This document shows, in pieces, positions 12,231 to 23,404 of a stretch of 64,000 nt of DNA; the first letter of the stretch is position 1; each line of letters opens with the position of its first letter. The notes beneath the pieces are model-generated. The model worked only from the letters and a program-made list of their open reading frames with translations. It did not search any database and was not told the origin of the DNA. This stretch comes from Holothuria scabra (Eukaryota; Echinodermata; Holothuroidea; Aspidochirotida; Holothuriidae): NCBI GenBank assembly GCA_037179385.1, contig CM074181.1:51408297-51472296 (forward strand). The letters run 5' to 3'. A program made the position numbers and the translations under genes.

Positions 12231-12800
12231 TCATCATCAAAATAATAAAAAAAACGTATCTATTCCTTTTTTACCAACGTTTGCATTTTTGTATGCAAAA
12301 TGCAATAAATATTAATCACAAATGAATATTTTGAAAAGTATTATTCAATTCGTCAGAGGGGAAATACCTTTTACTAACTTTGCTCCACATGATTTTCTTT
12401 TCTACCTCCATAGCAAATTTAAATTTATTCTCAAACTCAAATATATCTGGAATTTTATTTTCTTGTTTGCATTGAAAAATGTAAAATTTCGAATGATAAA
12501 TTAAAAAATTGAAAGGATGTTTAAGTTTCCAACAAACATAGTTCCATCATCCAGCAAAAGAGAGGAAACGATATGACAATTCTAGAAGAAATGTTCAAAA
12601 GTCTCATTACATGTTTGGCAAAAAGGGCATAATGGGATCTCCTTAGGTAATGCAACTTAACGTCTTTTACTGAGAACCACGCATTAGAAAAGATATTTGA
12701 CCACGTATCCTTGTTAAAAGGATAATTCCATGTCAGTAGTGCTGTTGGTGGGGTGATAATTCCATTTATTGTATTTCCATATGCCCATTGAGAGAAACCT
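12230..12800 (-). pseudogene. 3' fragment of a second L1/Tx1-like LINE (ORF2 C-terminus)
   Basis: Read on the minus strand, 12645-12575 gives PLCPFCQTCNETFEHFF then a stop then NCHI, which matches the CxxC...H...C zinc knuckle seen in the LINE at 9058 (CSLCGKHDETIDHLFWEC). Upstream, 12720-12660 gives FSNAWFSVKDVKLHYLR in another frame, and downstream 12460-12325 gives FEFENKFKFAMEVEKK, equivalent to the YKFKFVLQIENQ segment of the first LINE. Frameshifts, a stop and a probable internal deletion show it is dead. The 3' side ends in an AT-rich tail near 12240. Confidence 0.75.
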
Positions 12801-13334
12801 CGTTATGACAAAAGAGAAAAGAAAAGTTGGTCTAGTTAATATTATGATTACTCGTGTCATAACTTTTTTTCACAAATTTGTCAGTTTAGTTCAACTACCC
12901 GTTCTATTAGCCCCTCCCATTTTATTAATGTTGTAGAGGATTCAAACAACCCTGTGCGCCATACCCTTAAAACCAGATAACTCAATGGTTTATAGACTAG
13001 TGGCGTTAAGTGCAGTGAAGGGTTCTGTTAAATATTTGTACATGCATTCTCTATTATTTTACATTTATGTAAAGGTCGAAGATACGTCGTTTGTTGTAGT
13101 AGTTCGTCCAGTCGCGTTTGCTCAACCCTGACTCTACCCTTTACAGCCACAAAGTTCATAGTTATTGCCATTGTTAAAGACTGTACATGTCTGCATTCTA
13201 CAGAGCCAACAAAGCAGGTAACTAGTGTGGCGTGTAGAAGAAAAAAGTGACAGGTCTATGGTTGGACACAACCCAAGGCTTATAAATACCTTCCTGAAGA
13301 TAGATTCAGGAACAAAAAAATGTTCCTATGTCTG

Positions 13335-13366
<32 letters not shown>

Positions 13367-13874
13367 CGCTCATACATGAAAACCAAACATAGTGTTGAAG
13401 AAGTAAAACGAAGAAAGTTAAGAAAAATGTTTAATCTGTAATAAAGTTTGCCCTATATTGATCAGCTTAGGAACTGCCAGTATTGTTAAACTGCGAGGTG
13501 ATATAAGGGTAGATTAGAGAAAATTGAATTGTTCAAGAGGAATATTTTGGAGAATGTTTTGTCAATTTCGAGGAATATTTTGTGTGAAAAGGTATAGTAA
13601 TAACAGGAACAGATGCAAATTAGCAGAATATTGCATATTTCTTAAATGCGATTTACTACTATGGAGCAGATTTACCCTTATTCAAGCAGTGGTTATTCAG
13701 ATAAATACCTTGTAAGAACTCGACAAAGGCAAATACTTTCATTATTACCAAATAGCTACCCACTTTAGGAACAGGTTCTGGAAATTTTAAAAATAATCAC
13801 GTTAACACATTGAGCATAAAACATTTAGCTACAGTAGATCTTAAATTTCGACTCGGGCCTTTTCGTTTCTTTTT
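12800..13874. other. Unassigned region with 27-base T run
   Basis: A poly-T run lies at about 13335-13361. It could be the tail of a minus-strand retrotransposed sequence, but no body was recognised. Nothing else supported. Confidence 0.4.
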
Positions 13875-13888
13875 ACTTCGAGAATTGC

Positions 13889-14118
13889 GGACCGCGTGTT
13901 TGGTCTAACGGTAAGAGCATCCGCCTCTCGCGCGGAAGGCCCGGGTTCGCTTCCCAGGTCGAATCATACCAAAGACTCTAAAAAAGGAACCTACTGCCAT
14001 TGTGCGTGATGCTCCGCATAGGCAATGGAGTAGGGAAAACAGCCAGTGAGCCACAACTGGAAAAAAGGCCGTGGTCGGCTCGACTTGAACCAATAGGTTG
14101 GGAAACTCTATCTAACTA
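13889..14118 (+). mobile_element. tRNA-derived SINE, full length, with 14-bp TSD
   Basis: The direct repeat ACTTCGAGAATTGC at 13875-13888 and again at 14119-14132 brackets the element. The head is tRNA-like: A box TGGTCTAACGG at 13901-13911, an anticodon stem TCCGC/GCGGA with loop CTCTCGC (CUC, Glu-like), and B box GGGTTCGCTTCC at 13943-13954. The acceptor arm does not pair, so it is not a working tRNA gene. The body (ATACCAAAGACTCTAAAAA, then GGAACCTACTGC, then GGAGTAGGGAAAA) recurs at about 34370-34460. The 3' end is a CTAA-type tail. A and B boxes would act as an internal RNA polymerase III promoter. The body resembles the central domain of SINEs widespread in marine animals, possibly the MetaSINE superfamily; not verified. 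Confidence 0.85.
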
Positions 14119-14164
14119 ACTTCGAGAATTGCCATCTCTCTTTTTAAGGCTATGATTAGGAGTC

Positions 14165-14172
14165 GTTCCTAC
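14165..14172. repeat. Left 8-bp target-site duplication of hAT element
   Basis: GTTCCTAC directly before the terminal CAGTGGCGGATCC; identical to 16106-16113. Confidence 0.9.
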
Positions 14173-16105
14173 CAGTGGCGGATCCAGGAATTTTCAGTAG
14201 GGGGTCTGCATGTGGTTGGGTATCAAATGTACACTGAGCGAAGCACCACCATAGGTATGTATGTATGTTATTTAGTCTCTGATGCCTATAAGAATTCAGG
14301 AAATGGGAAATGGGGGTGGTAGGCAAGCATCCAAATTTTACCATATTTTTAAGTGTGATTACCACTGTACTAAGGGCGTAATTTGCAGCGCCCGAGGTCG
14401 CTGAAATTTTCGCCCATTTCAAATATTTGAAAATATCGAGCTTGTGTTGCAGAAAAGTTTGGATGCTGGGTTTCCTGGGCGGAAATTTGAACAGTTGGGG
14501 AATTACTGAAGAATTTGCATTTTCTATCGGCAAATCTGAGGTTGGGCGGCGACCAAAGATCGTTTTTCCTACATAATGTTATCCAACGCCTACGTAATGA
14601 GGCTCTCCGACGAATTTTTTTGAGCTTATATTGGAGAAAATATGGAATTTTATAAGAGAAAATTTATGAAAATAGCACTGTATATAGTTAACGGTGTCAC
14701 TTGGTGATCTGGTGTCACAAGTGTAGCAAATTTTCGATTTTGTCAAACCCATAGCTCGGAAATGTTTACCAAAGTGAAGGTATGAGCGAGCACTTTGCTA
14801 AGGAATTGCAATTTGCGGCGCGCGAAGCGTACGGGAAATTTGGCTTTCTTGAATCAAATAATGACGAATATGGAGCTTTTATTAGAGAAAATTGATTGGG
14901 AATTTCGTATTTTCATGAGTTGTCAAAACCACACAGTAGACTGGTCTCACAGTTGGCAAATTTCCGAATTCTGCATTTCCAGAGCCCCCTGTCCCGCCTG
15001 GGGCCACTATGAAACTCCCAAGCTTTCAAAACATCGTCTTGAAAGCGTGGGTAATCATTACTTCAGCGGACTATACGGTCAATGTGAATTTAATACCGGG
15101 TCTACTCTATTACCGTCACACGGTTTTAGGCTATGTCATGTGTAAATTGTACGTAGTGTCATGTAGTATGGTGTATCCTCCTTGACGTTTAACAGGAACG
15201 CCATCTTGTCATTTACGAGCAACGCTCCCTTTCTTTTGTCCTAGATTCCCAGGGCTTTTCCTGTTTCCCGCCTCGTGTTACCGGTGAACGTGACAACTAC
15301 CCCGCCCTAGTTCCACGTGTATGCTGTATCCCATATTTTCAAGGTGTGGCCAATTTCACCCTCTACAGCCTCCTCATTGATCATTTAGATCAGCACATTC
15401 CTTAATATTTATCTAATTTGGTGCGGCACAACTTTTAGCCAATCGGGGACTGCATGTGTTCCAATCTCCCCGAGACATGAAAGCTCCGAGCCTGCAAGTT
15501 TTGGTCGCACTCACACACTGGTGCAGCAGACCTCAGACGACCAGCACCTGCGTAGATCTGTATATAGTTAAATTTTAATAATTCTTTTTTTTTTACGGCT
15601 GTTAATCGAACGGAATAAAACCACCAACCATCTTGAATCAGAACTAAATCTTCTTCTCATCTGTTTATTCATATATCAACTCGTATCGCTTACACACTCT
15701 GCCACATCCCCGTACAAGCCTTCGTATCAACGATTGGCCCATTATTTGACAGTAGTCGTAGCCCCACGTATTGACTCAGACACACATGCGAAGTCACAAA
15801 TAGCATTACCAACGGCCGTTGGCGGAAAACGCTGGATTTAGAATTCGTCATTGCGCAATGTGTAAACCAAAATGGGAATTTACCAAATGATATGGGAGAT
15901 AGATACATTAAAATTTACATTTTTCATTTTATTGAAGAATATGACACAGAAATACGCTAATCAAATAATGTAACAACTATCTCTGTATTCTTAAAAAGTA
16001 ATTAGCCCAAGGTTACATTTATCCTGGCTATCTATACAATTTTTTACCATCCCGGTGGGGTGGGGGGTATGCATACCCCCCATCCCCCTCATTGATCCGC
16101 CACTG
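14173..16105. mobile_element. Non-autonomous hAT transposon (1.93 kb)
   Basis: Termini are CAGTGGCGGATCCAGG at the left and ATTGATCCGCCACTG at the right, inverted copies for 12 or 13 bp, and the element is flanked by perfect 8-bp duplications GTTCCTAC. Eight-bp duplications and CAG...CTG ends are diagnostic of the hAT superfamily. Subterminal G-rich runs lie inside both ends (GGGGGTCT at about 14200, and CCCCCCATCCCCC at about 16074). No transposase domain was recognised in any frame, so it needs a transposase in trans. A stretch at 15145-15700 with a TATA-like box and AATAAAA may be a separate nested insertion. Confidence 0.92.
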
Positions 16106-16113
16106 GTTCCTAC
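16106..16113. repeat. Right 8-bp target-site duplication of hAT element
   Basis: GTTCCTAC directly after the terminal CGCCACTG; identical to 14165-14172. Confidence 0.9.
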
Positions 16114-16230
16114 TTAAACTTTTTTGTTGCTAGATTTGGGGCTTTTTGAAATGCACTAAATTTGCCAGGGACTTTTCCATTGTTGGTAGCTTTCAAGTTG
16201 CTTTGGGGACTGAATAGCTCAACAAATAAG

Positions 16231-16338
<108 letters not shown>

Positions 16339-16365
16339 AAAAGGTTGAAATAAGTTCTTACAACA

Positions 16366-16424
16366 TAGCTTTACAGAACTGTTTCGTAAGGGCCAATAAT
16401 GTAGGTCCTCACTCCTCAGAAGCC
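16366..16424 (-). ncRNA. Type I hammerhead ribozyme motif, 3' copy of PLE
   Basis: On the minus strand: stem I strand GGCTT (16424-16420), core CTGAGGA (16419-16413, fits CUGANGA), stem II GTGAGG (16412-16407) pairing with CCTTAC across a loop, core GAAA, stem III ACAG/CTGT closed by a TT loop (16380-16373 region), then the cleavage nucleotide A (16372) and stem I return AAGCT (16371-16367). All invariant core positions are present and stem II has six pairs, one of them G-U. Predicted cleavage lies between 16372 and 16371. The very short stem III is typical of hammerheads known in Penelope-like elements. Confidence 0.8.
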
Positions 16425-16556
16425 TGAAGTAGAATGATGTCAATAACGTTAAATACGTATGTGTTCGCTGCTTTTGAACGTGTCCGTTTTTAAGCACGTG
16501 TTCGTTCCGTGTTCGTTGTGAATAGGCACGAACGATGTACAGCGAGCCAAGATACA

Positions 16557-17420
16557 TTACCTTTTAGGATAATTACACAGCAGATGTTTGTTCCTATGTC
16601 TACAAGAGCTTATCAGTTCGTTTCTTTTATTTAGAGTTGCTAAGGAAGGTTTGAGTATAATGAAGAACTTTTCTTCCAGACAGAGATTACAAGTTTTAGA
16701 TGATGTGGAGTATGCTCGAGCTTTGTTCATGAGTTTCCATTTTACAGAGTGTTCTACATTTGTATCCTTTAGTTTCCAGATGTATTCACTGAGTGCAGTT
16801 GCGTTTCTTTTGTCTTTGTGTTTAAAGCTAGACTTGTGGGCGGTGTATCTTGTTTTGAATGTGTTCTCTGTTAGACCAATGTATGTTTCTTCGTTGTGGT
16901 TGTCGTGGCGTGTGACAGTTGCATGGTACACAATGTTGTTCGTGAGGCAGTTGCCTTCCAATGGGCACTCACTTTGCTTTCTGCAATTGCAGTTGCTTCG
17001 TGTTGCTTGTTGTACTCCCTGTTTCGCCAGTATGTATTTGTTGTGCGCTGATATGATTTGGTCTATGTTTGCCATGCAGCTGTAACTCAGTTTTACCGTG
17101 TTTCTGTTGAGTAAAGTATGTAGTTTGTGCCCAGGTGGGAAGCAGCTGTCCAAGAGGTTAAAGAATTTCTTGCCAATGTTGGTTGTGACACTGTCACTAA
17201 ACGGGGGGTTGAACCAGGTTATGTTCCTATTTCGTCTTCGTTTCAGGGCTCCCTTGGAATGACTGGTGCTAGGGGGTTGGGTCTCGTACTTTAGGTTGTA
17301 CCCATAGCCACTTCTTTGTAATGCTTCTTGGTATACGGGCGATGATGTGTTGAATGTGTTTTCGTCGGAAGAAATGTTGGATAGTCTCCTGTTGATGCTT
17401 TCTGGAATGTTCTTTATAAT
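16557..17420 (-). pseudogene. PLE GIY-YIG endonuclease domain (C-terminal part of the PLE protein)
   Basis: The 198-codon frame 17153-16557 and its open upstream extension encode the nicking endonuclease used for target-primed insertion. Visible: FPPGHKLHTLLNRNTVK, a cysteine cluster CNCR at residues 55-58 with C63 and C69, the GIY-like strand VYHATV at 75-80, YIGLTE at 91-96, R102, H106 and the FKHKDKRNATALSEYIW block with E123 at 110-126, which is the EN+ PLE signature. The C-terminus (KFFIILKPSLATLNKRNEL) is also family-like. It is separated from the RT by a frame change near 17420-17450, so protein continuity is lost. Ends 133 bp before the ribozyme repeat. Confidence 0.85.
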
Positions 17421-18707
17421 AAGTGGGGGTGGTTGCTCTGTTTGTGCACATAGAGAGGGGTGTTGTTTGGTTTCATGTATGGCTTGTATGTGCTTGTGAT
17501 AAGATCAAGGGTAAGGTCTAAGATGTTAACTATTTTTTTTTTTTTTTTGTTTGCTTCAATTTCTATTTTAAGATTGTTATTTGAGAATATCTTGCATATT
17601 TCTTTCTTTATTTTTTCTGTTTGCCTTGGTGTTGTTTTGCAAACAGCCAAACCGTCGTCTCTGTATAGGCCGACATTCATGTTAATGTGCTGAAGTTGTG
17701 ATAGGAGGTACAATCCTATTAGTTCACAAGTTTCAGCACCGTCGAAACTAGCTACCCATGGTGACATCGAATAAAGATTCGGTACGCTTGCACCATGGTG
17801 TTTCAACGTTGAACAGCATAGTTTTCTTTGTGTGGAAGATAATATGCCTTTCGAATGCTGGTATGTCTGTGTAGTTTGATGCAAAGTCTAAAGCCTCGTT
17901 GAGGAGGTCGGTAGTAATTGAGGGGTAAAACTCACAAATGTCAAAAGCAATAAACGATTGTTGGTGTTTGTCGTGTATTTCACTAAACCAGTCTATGTCT
18001 TCACTTGTGTTCTTCCATTGGTTGTAACCTGTAGATTGTTTGATTTCTGAATTTATCCGTTCTAGTATTTGTTTGCTAATCTTCCCTAGTTCTGATTTTG
18101 ATGGGTTGATTAGTCTGCATGTGGGTTTGTTGTTGAAGTTCGGTTTGTGGTCTTTTAGTGTAATAAATGCTTGTTTTTTGCTTGTGATGTCGACTCTGTC
18201 ACTAATTTCAAGTTTTGAAGCTATAATTTTGTCAGCTGCAGTGATTTGATTGCGTGTGTTGGGCGGTGCCTTTTTGAATGCTTTGTTTACGTTTTGTTGT
18301 ACCAGCTTGTTACACTGTTCAGGTTCTAATTTGTAGAAGTTGTTGGTTTTGTCAGCCGCAACGTATACTTTACTGAACGCTCTGATTTTGGTCGTGTCGG
18401 TTTTTAACTGTGCTTGGAAGGGCTTGCGATTGTTGTTAAACTTGATGTTCTGTACAATGCTCATCATGCCATCCTCGAACTCTTTTAGTTCGGGTATCTG
18501 GGCCGCAGCCTTTGTCGATCGGAAGCCGTAATGTTCTTTTTTGTGTACTCCGATTTGGGGGTTGAGAAAGAAATAAGTTCTCCATCTTACGTTTCTTAGA
18601 AATGATTCAGTTTTAGATATGAATCTTTTCAAATAGCTCTTGTTTGATGGTATAGGTATGCTCTTTGTAGAATATCCGAAATTGACTCGGTCGAACCTAT
18701 TGTCCAT
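17414..18707 (-). pseudogene. PLE reverse transcriptase, one frameshift
   Basis: Start ATG 18707 (MDNRFDRVNF) follows the 5' terminal repeat by 41 bp. The first frame (319 codons) holds the N-terminal region, LKDHKP at residues 184-189, and motif A FDICEFYPSI with catalytic D256. Near 17750 the frame changes; the second frame (to 17414) holds [12 protein letters not shown] (PLE-specific motif B) and the catalytic YRDDG at about 17665-17651. Further conserved text (LDLTLDLI) follows. All catalytic aspartates are intact, so decay is recent and limited to frame changes. PLE reverse transcriptases are related to telomerase rather than to LTR-element enzymes. The long plus-strand frames here are shadows. 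Confidence 0.92.
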
Positions 18708-18747
18708 TATGGTTTACAAAGTGCTCAACAGAAAACTGGAGCTAAAT

Positions 18748-18828
18748 AACCGTTATAGTAAAAATTAATTAATAATGTCAACCAGGCAATGGTAAAGTGC
18801 TCAACCCTGTGAAGGAAGCTGTAATATT
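18748..18828. repeat. Left arm of inverted repeat at PLE 5' end
   Basis: Begins AACCGTTATAGT and runs through GGCAATGGTAAAGTGC to GCTGTAATATT; the complement lies at 18916-18992 with few mismatches and one small indel. Confidence 0.9.
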
Positions 18829-18855
18829 GAAAAGGTTGCAATACGTTCTAACAAC

Positions 18856-18915
18856 ATAGCTTTTCAGAACTGTTTCGTAAGGGCCAATAATGTAGGTCCT
18901 CACTCCTCAGAAGCC
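18856..18915 (-). ncRNA. Hammerhead ribozyme motif, 5' copy of PLE, one stem III mismatch
   Basis: Same layout as 16366-16424: GGCTT, CTGAGGA, stem II GTGAGG/CCTTAC, GAAA, CAG-TT-CTG, AAAGC. The base preceding the cleavage nucleotide is A instead of T (CTGAA versus CTGTA), breaking the closing A-U pair of stem III, so activity may be lower. It sits in the loop between the two 80-bp inverted arms. Confidence 0.72.
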
Positions 18916-19126
<211 letters not shown>

Positions 19127-19400
19127 TAAGGAATGAAATAAGGTCAACAATCCCAAAAAATGAAATCCTTACAGAAGGATCCACAAAGGATGCAAGGGTG
19201 TTCTTCTCTTAATAAAAGTCATCTAAATGTCAAAAATAACGAAGAAACACAACTTCTTTTACTCCAAATGGTACAATTTCACACAACAAGTAAACACAAT
19301 ATACACCTATCGGCTGTTCGGCCTTCGTCAGGAGTTAAACAATGTATAAATGATAACAAGAGCATAGGACCAACGTCTTCACAGAAAAGCTAATTCTGTT
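19127..19400 (-). mobile_element. Terminal fragment of a second Penelope-like element
   Basis: On the minus strand 19331-19307 reads CTGACGAAGGC-CGAACA-GCCGATAGG, a hammerhead-like core (CUGACGA, a GGC/GCC stem II, and GATA in place of GAAA). The surrounding text (TTCGGCCTTCGTCAGGAGT on the plus strand) is the kind of conserved block found in PLE terminal repeats. It abuts the (TA)n tract in the same way as the intact PLE. No coding remnant was identified with confidence. Confidence 0.5.
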
Positions 19401-20493
19401 TTTGGAGCGAAGTTCGTTTAAATTGTTCCGACCATACGGCTGTAGTGTTTGCAATTGTACCATCCAGTACGCTTCACGCAAGTGTAGATCGAGCTTTTTT
19501 ATTGTCACTGGTCTGGTAGACTTGCTCAGTGGTGAGGAAAGTGAAATGTTTAAGATAGGGGGGGGGGGGGCTTATTGAAGTGGACGGCTAATTCGTAATT
19601 TTTTTTAGTGAGCATTGAAGATTTGTGATTACGAAAGTACATATTCCTTAACTAAGCAGTGCCGTGTGACAGCACATGCCATAACCCAAACAATGATGCC
19701 TCCGATTTAGTTACTAAGTGACATGTACTATGTAAGGTTGTTCCTCCCTTTAACAGTAATCATACTTAGAACGAAATATCTTATTGGGGTGGACAGTAAT
19801 TGATTCCTCTTTATAAAAGTTATAAACTGTTTTGATTCTCTGTGTGGCATCTTGGCATTATCTTTGAGGTACTATGTCATCGTTAACCGTAACCTTTTCA
19901 GAGGCGATACCTTTGCCTACCACTTCAACATTAAAGTTTTGTTCTGAAGAACAAGAAGGAAACATACTAGGTAGTGAATAAAAGCTAATGGTGATAAGCA
20001 AACCTGAAATAAGCAGGTTCGGTAATTCGTTGCCACATGGCATCGTAGAGCACAGGTTGGAATGCACAAACGGAGCTCAACACGTAGCGTACAACGTTCC
20101 CTTGTTCTGCACGGGCATAAAACACTAACTGCTAGCCAACTCGAACGAAAATAGGGGTTTCCGTCCTACTTAACGGCATATTAAAATGCAATTTTTTACA
20201 CCGAAAAAACACCTTTGACACAATCCACTGCACAAAAATACAATTGATACCCCTAACGATTTGCATGTGCAAAGCCCACAAAACGTATTACCGAATTGGC
20301 TTATTAAAATCTTGTACACTAGTAATAAATAGGGTACCAGCTCTTCACCGGTTTTCATATTCAGGACGTCTTCTGCCCTCCAAGGGTCTAGTCACATGGA
20401 TGGTAACAATATTCTTCAATCAAACAGTTGCAAAGGATATAAATCATTTTCATGTACATATTGTCTGAGAATCTCTTCGCTGTATCTCTTTCA
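19401..20493. other. Unassigned region with poly-G run
   Basis: A run of 12 or so G lies at 19559-19570. The first few hundred bases may still belong to the second PLE fragment. No gene recognised. Confidence 0.35.
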
Positions 20494-20497
20494 TTAA

Positions 20498-21753
20498 AAG
20501 AATAGTCCAAAGCCACTTGGTAGGGGCACAGCATGTTTGAAAGAACTCATACATTAAGCTCCAATTTTTTTCTGGAGGAAAATCGGCCTTGCAGACGTGA
20601 AGAAAGGCGAAAAACCTCGCCAATTTTGAACTTCAAAAAGAACGAGTCTGCTTCATTAATATTTAAGAGGCTTTTTCTCTGACGTCATGGATTCACTTTG
20701 GTTTGTAGCTGTTCACGTACTTTTGTATAGCAGGTCGTGTGAATGCTGCATTAGCATTGGAAACATGCCTAGGTACCACATGGGCCAAGGGAGAGGGCGT
20801 CACCTAATGTCATATTCTCATTTGAGTTCAGCTGCGCAAGTGTAGATTCATTTATTGGAAATCATTCGCTGTTATGGGAAAGTGGCTCTGTGTATGCACC
20901 TCAATCGTGACTAACAGTTACCGATCTATACTTTAAGGCTTGAAGTCTATTTTTACTCCAAGCTTTGCGGTACACAATGTGCCCAAAATAGAAAATGAAG
21001 TAAGATGACGTCCTCTCCCTAGCTGCACGTCGTATCTGCCAAGCTGACTGCTTGCGAAGTAAGTTCTGAGTTACGGCTGTTCAAGCATCTCTTCAAAATT
21101 GCCTGAAAGGAGTTCCTTACAGTGCCACATCCACATAAGGAACAAGAAAGATACAGGGCATGGCTTCATTTTGTCGCCACAAACAAATTACAGCAATATC
21201 CGTGTTGTTTGTGGGGATCACTTTGGTGCTTCGAACGTAACTGTATGTAGGGGTACAGTAGACCTAAGTTAGGCCTAACTGTATACACTAGTAAGAAGGT
21301 ACTAAAACCAAAAGCTTTCGAAGTTACGGCACGCTGTTCCAACTATATTCGTTTACGAAACAATCTAATTACGTATGTGCCGTGAGGTATGCGGCTCAAG
21401 AAAGTGCAGAATAACATTAAAAATATACAACATCAAACTTCATTTGTAACGACAGCAACACCGCACACAGGCTAACGTTATCGTTTAGCTTAGGCCTAGC
21501 CTATAGCCTAACGTTTCGTACGCACACTCACACTCTGCCGCATGAGTAGTTGACAATGTGGCTAGAACGGATCAATTAGAGAAAGTGTATCCATGACGTA
21601 ATGGCCTCATCGAACAACTCAGAAAAAATTCAAAGTTTTCTTTTAGTTTTCTCCAGGGTCAAAACATTTTCAACCTAATTCTGCTGCCAGGACGTTGTTT
21701 CACAATATTTTCAACATCCTTATATAGTTTTTATAAGCTTTTGGACTATTCTT
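20498..21753. mobile_element. TTAA-flanked DNA transposon, non-autonomous (1.26 kb)
   Basis: TTAA at 20494-20497 and 21754-21757 flank inverted ends AAGAATAGTCCAAAGC and GCTTTTGGACTATTCTT. Similarity continues inward: left GACGTCATGGATTCACTTT near 20680 matches the complement of right AAAGTGTATCCATGACGT near 21583. TTAA duplications are made by piggyBac and Kolobok transposases; the ends do not decide between them. No transposase frame seen. Confidence 0.7.
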
Positions 21754-21757
21754 TTAA

Positions 21758-22500
21758 GAACACATGTCCGGATAAACTAGCAACTACTAGGCTAGCGACT
21801 AAGACTATTCCGCCATCTACCTTCAACCACCATCCTTTATGCCACATACTTTTGCACAGAAGTCAACCAAACTGCATACTAACGGTTACCATATCCATTT
21901 ACACCCAACAGGTGGGCTGGAAGCTGGATTGACACCGATGCAAATAACAAACTGGCATGGAATTGGAGAAAACACCTTGCCTTCCGAATCAGGATAATTT
22001 ATTATCATCCAAAAGTTCTGCATATGTTAAACATTAAAGTCAAACGTAAGTGTGCTATTTAGAAAGCTCCCATTTCCTCTTTCTTGGCTGCTATAGTTCG
22101 AACTCGAATAATTTCACGAACAGTTGGAAAAAAATCACGTTGATACTGAAAAGAGGTGGAGTCTGCCACAATCAGTTCCGAAGAGTTACGAATTGGCGAA
22201 CGTATGTATGACGTAATGAGAGGAGTTGACTTTCAATGTTCCAATAGTTTTAAAGTTGTAGAAATCCTATCCAAAGTTAGTTGCTAGGTCAATCCTTACA
22301 TCAGTAAAATTTTGTATGAATCATTAAGTAATTCTGCCACCCATACGACTGTAACATGATCTGTGGAACATGCATTCATCCGACTTACACCGTTTACATC
22401 TTTTGAAAAGTTATTGGATAATGTTGCCCTATCTACACCGACTGCGTGGTGAAGTGCTAATAGTATCCGTGGGTTTTGAAGTCGGCTGCTGGCTCGTGTT
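21758..22500. other. Unassigned region
   Basis: Nothing recognised apart from a CGTATGTATGACGTAATGAG segment near 22200 that resembles the interior of the TTAA element to the left. Confidence 0.3.
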
Positions 22501-22539
22501 CCCCTTATCCTCCTGACTTGTACAGTAAATACTGTAAGT

Positions 22540-23000
22540 GGTATCCAACCGTTTACAGCAATTGCTGGTGTGTGCTATCACAGTATGTTAGCATGTGCCT
22601 ATACCGTTTACAGTAATTAATGACGTGTGCTGCTATAGCATGGTAGGACGTTCCGATACTCTGAAATTTGTTTAGCAGGAAAATACTGAATGTTGGAGAA
22701 ACAAAGCACATGCCTGTTTGTTATCAAGCTTCGCTTAATTTATTAGCAACTTTTATATGATAAGTGAGGGAAATCGTCACTGTTTGCCTAACCTACAGCA
22801 AATTTCTTCCTCAAAAATTCAGCTTGTGTTATGTTTGCTCAACTGTTTTAAGTGTGTACCGAATACAGTATAATTATTGGTAGGTGCTACTGCAGTGTTG
22901 TTAGTATGTACTACTAAATTACATTAGAATGTGAATATGTGATACACTTCTTGTGCAGTAATCACCGTGTGCGCTACAATGGTATGGTACGTTTGAAAAA
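22540..23000. repeat. Degenerate tandem repeat
   Basis: Related units occur at about 22549 (CCGTTTACAGCAATTGCTGG), 22602 (CCGTTTACAGTAATTAATGA), 22859 (CCGAATACAGTATAATTATT) and 22957 (TTGTGCAGTAATCACCGTGT), each followed by GTGTGCT-like and GTATG-TAG-like text. Spacing is irregular, so this is an old array or a set of internal duplications. Confidence 0.5.
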
Positions 23001-23055
23001 ATTTACACATTGCCTGAATAGTTATTTAGGATAATAAGTTAGGTTAATTTTTAAA

Positions 23056-23095
23056 TGAATGAATGAATCCATGCATGAATGAATGAAGGGCACTA
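23056..23095. repeat. (AATG)n short repeat
   Basis: AATGAATGAATGAATC then ATGAATGAATGAAGG. Confidence 0.8.
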
Positions 23096-23404
23096 GCTTT
23101 CGAGTTTCTAACGTTGCACAGCGGTACAGAGTGTAGACTTCCTACTGATACTAATACTGTCATTCTTGGTTTGAGTCCCTCATTGAAGCTACTCTTGTTT
23201 TTTAAGGTTAGGGCTAAAGGAAAGATTTGTAGTTTTTGTGTTTTTCTTGTTATAAAGCAATGACTGACCAGAGAAATTACTATAAACGATCTTCCAGAGT
23301 GTGTAGTACGTATTGTATAGGCTATGAGAATCCCTGCTCTTGGCCGAGTTAAACCAATTGTTTAGCAACTGAGAAGTAACGACTTTTCTAGAATTGCCGA
23401 ATGA

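Noticed and set aside
13889..13965. A functional tRNA-Glu (CUC) gene
   Set aside because: A and B boxes and the anticodon stem are good, but the acceptor arm does not pair, the T stem has a mismatch, and the sequence is the head of a TSD-flanked SINE.
15145..15710. A solo LTR nested in the hAT element
   Set aside because: There is a TATA-like box and AATAAAA, but no TG...CA boundaries with a matching 5-bp duplication could be found.
16588..18531. Plus-strand open frames across the Penelope region
   Set aside because: They are antisense shadows of the reverse transcriptase and endonuclease.
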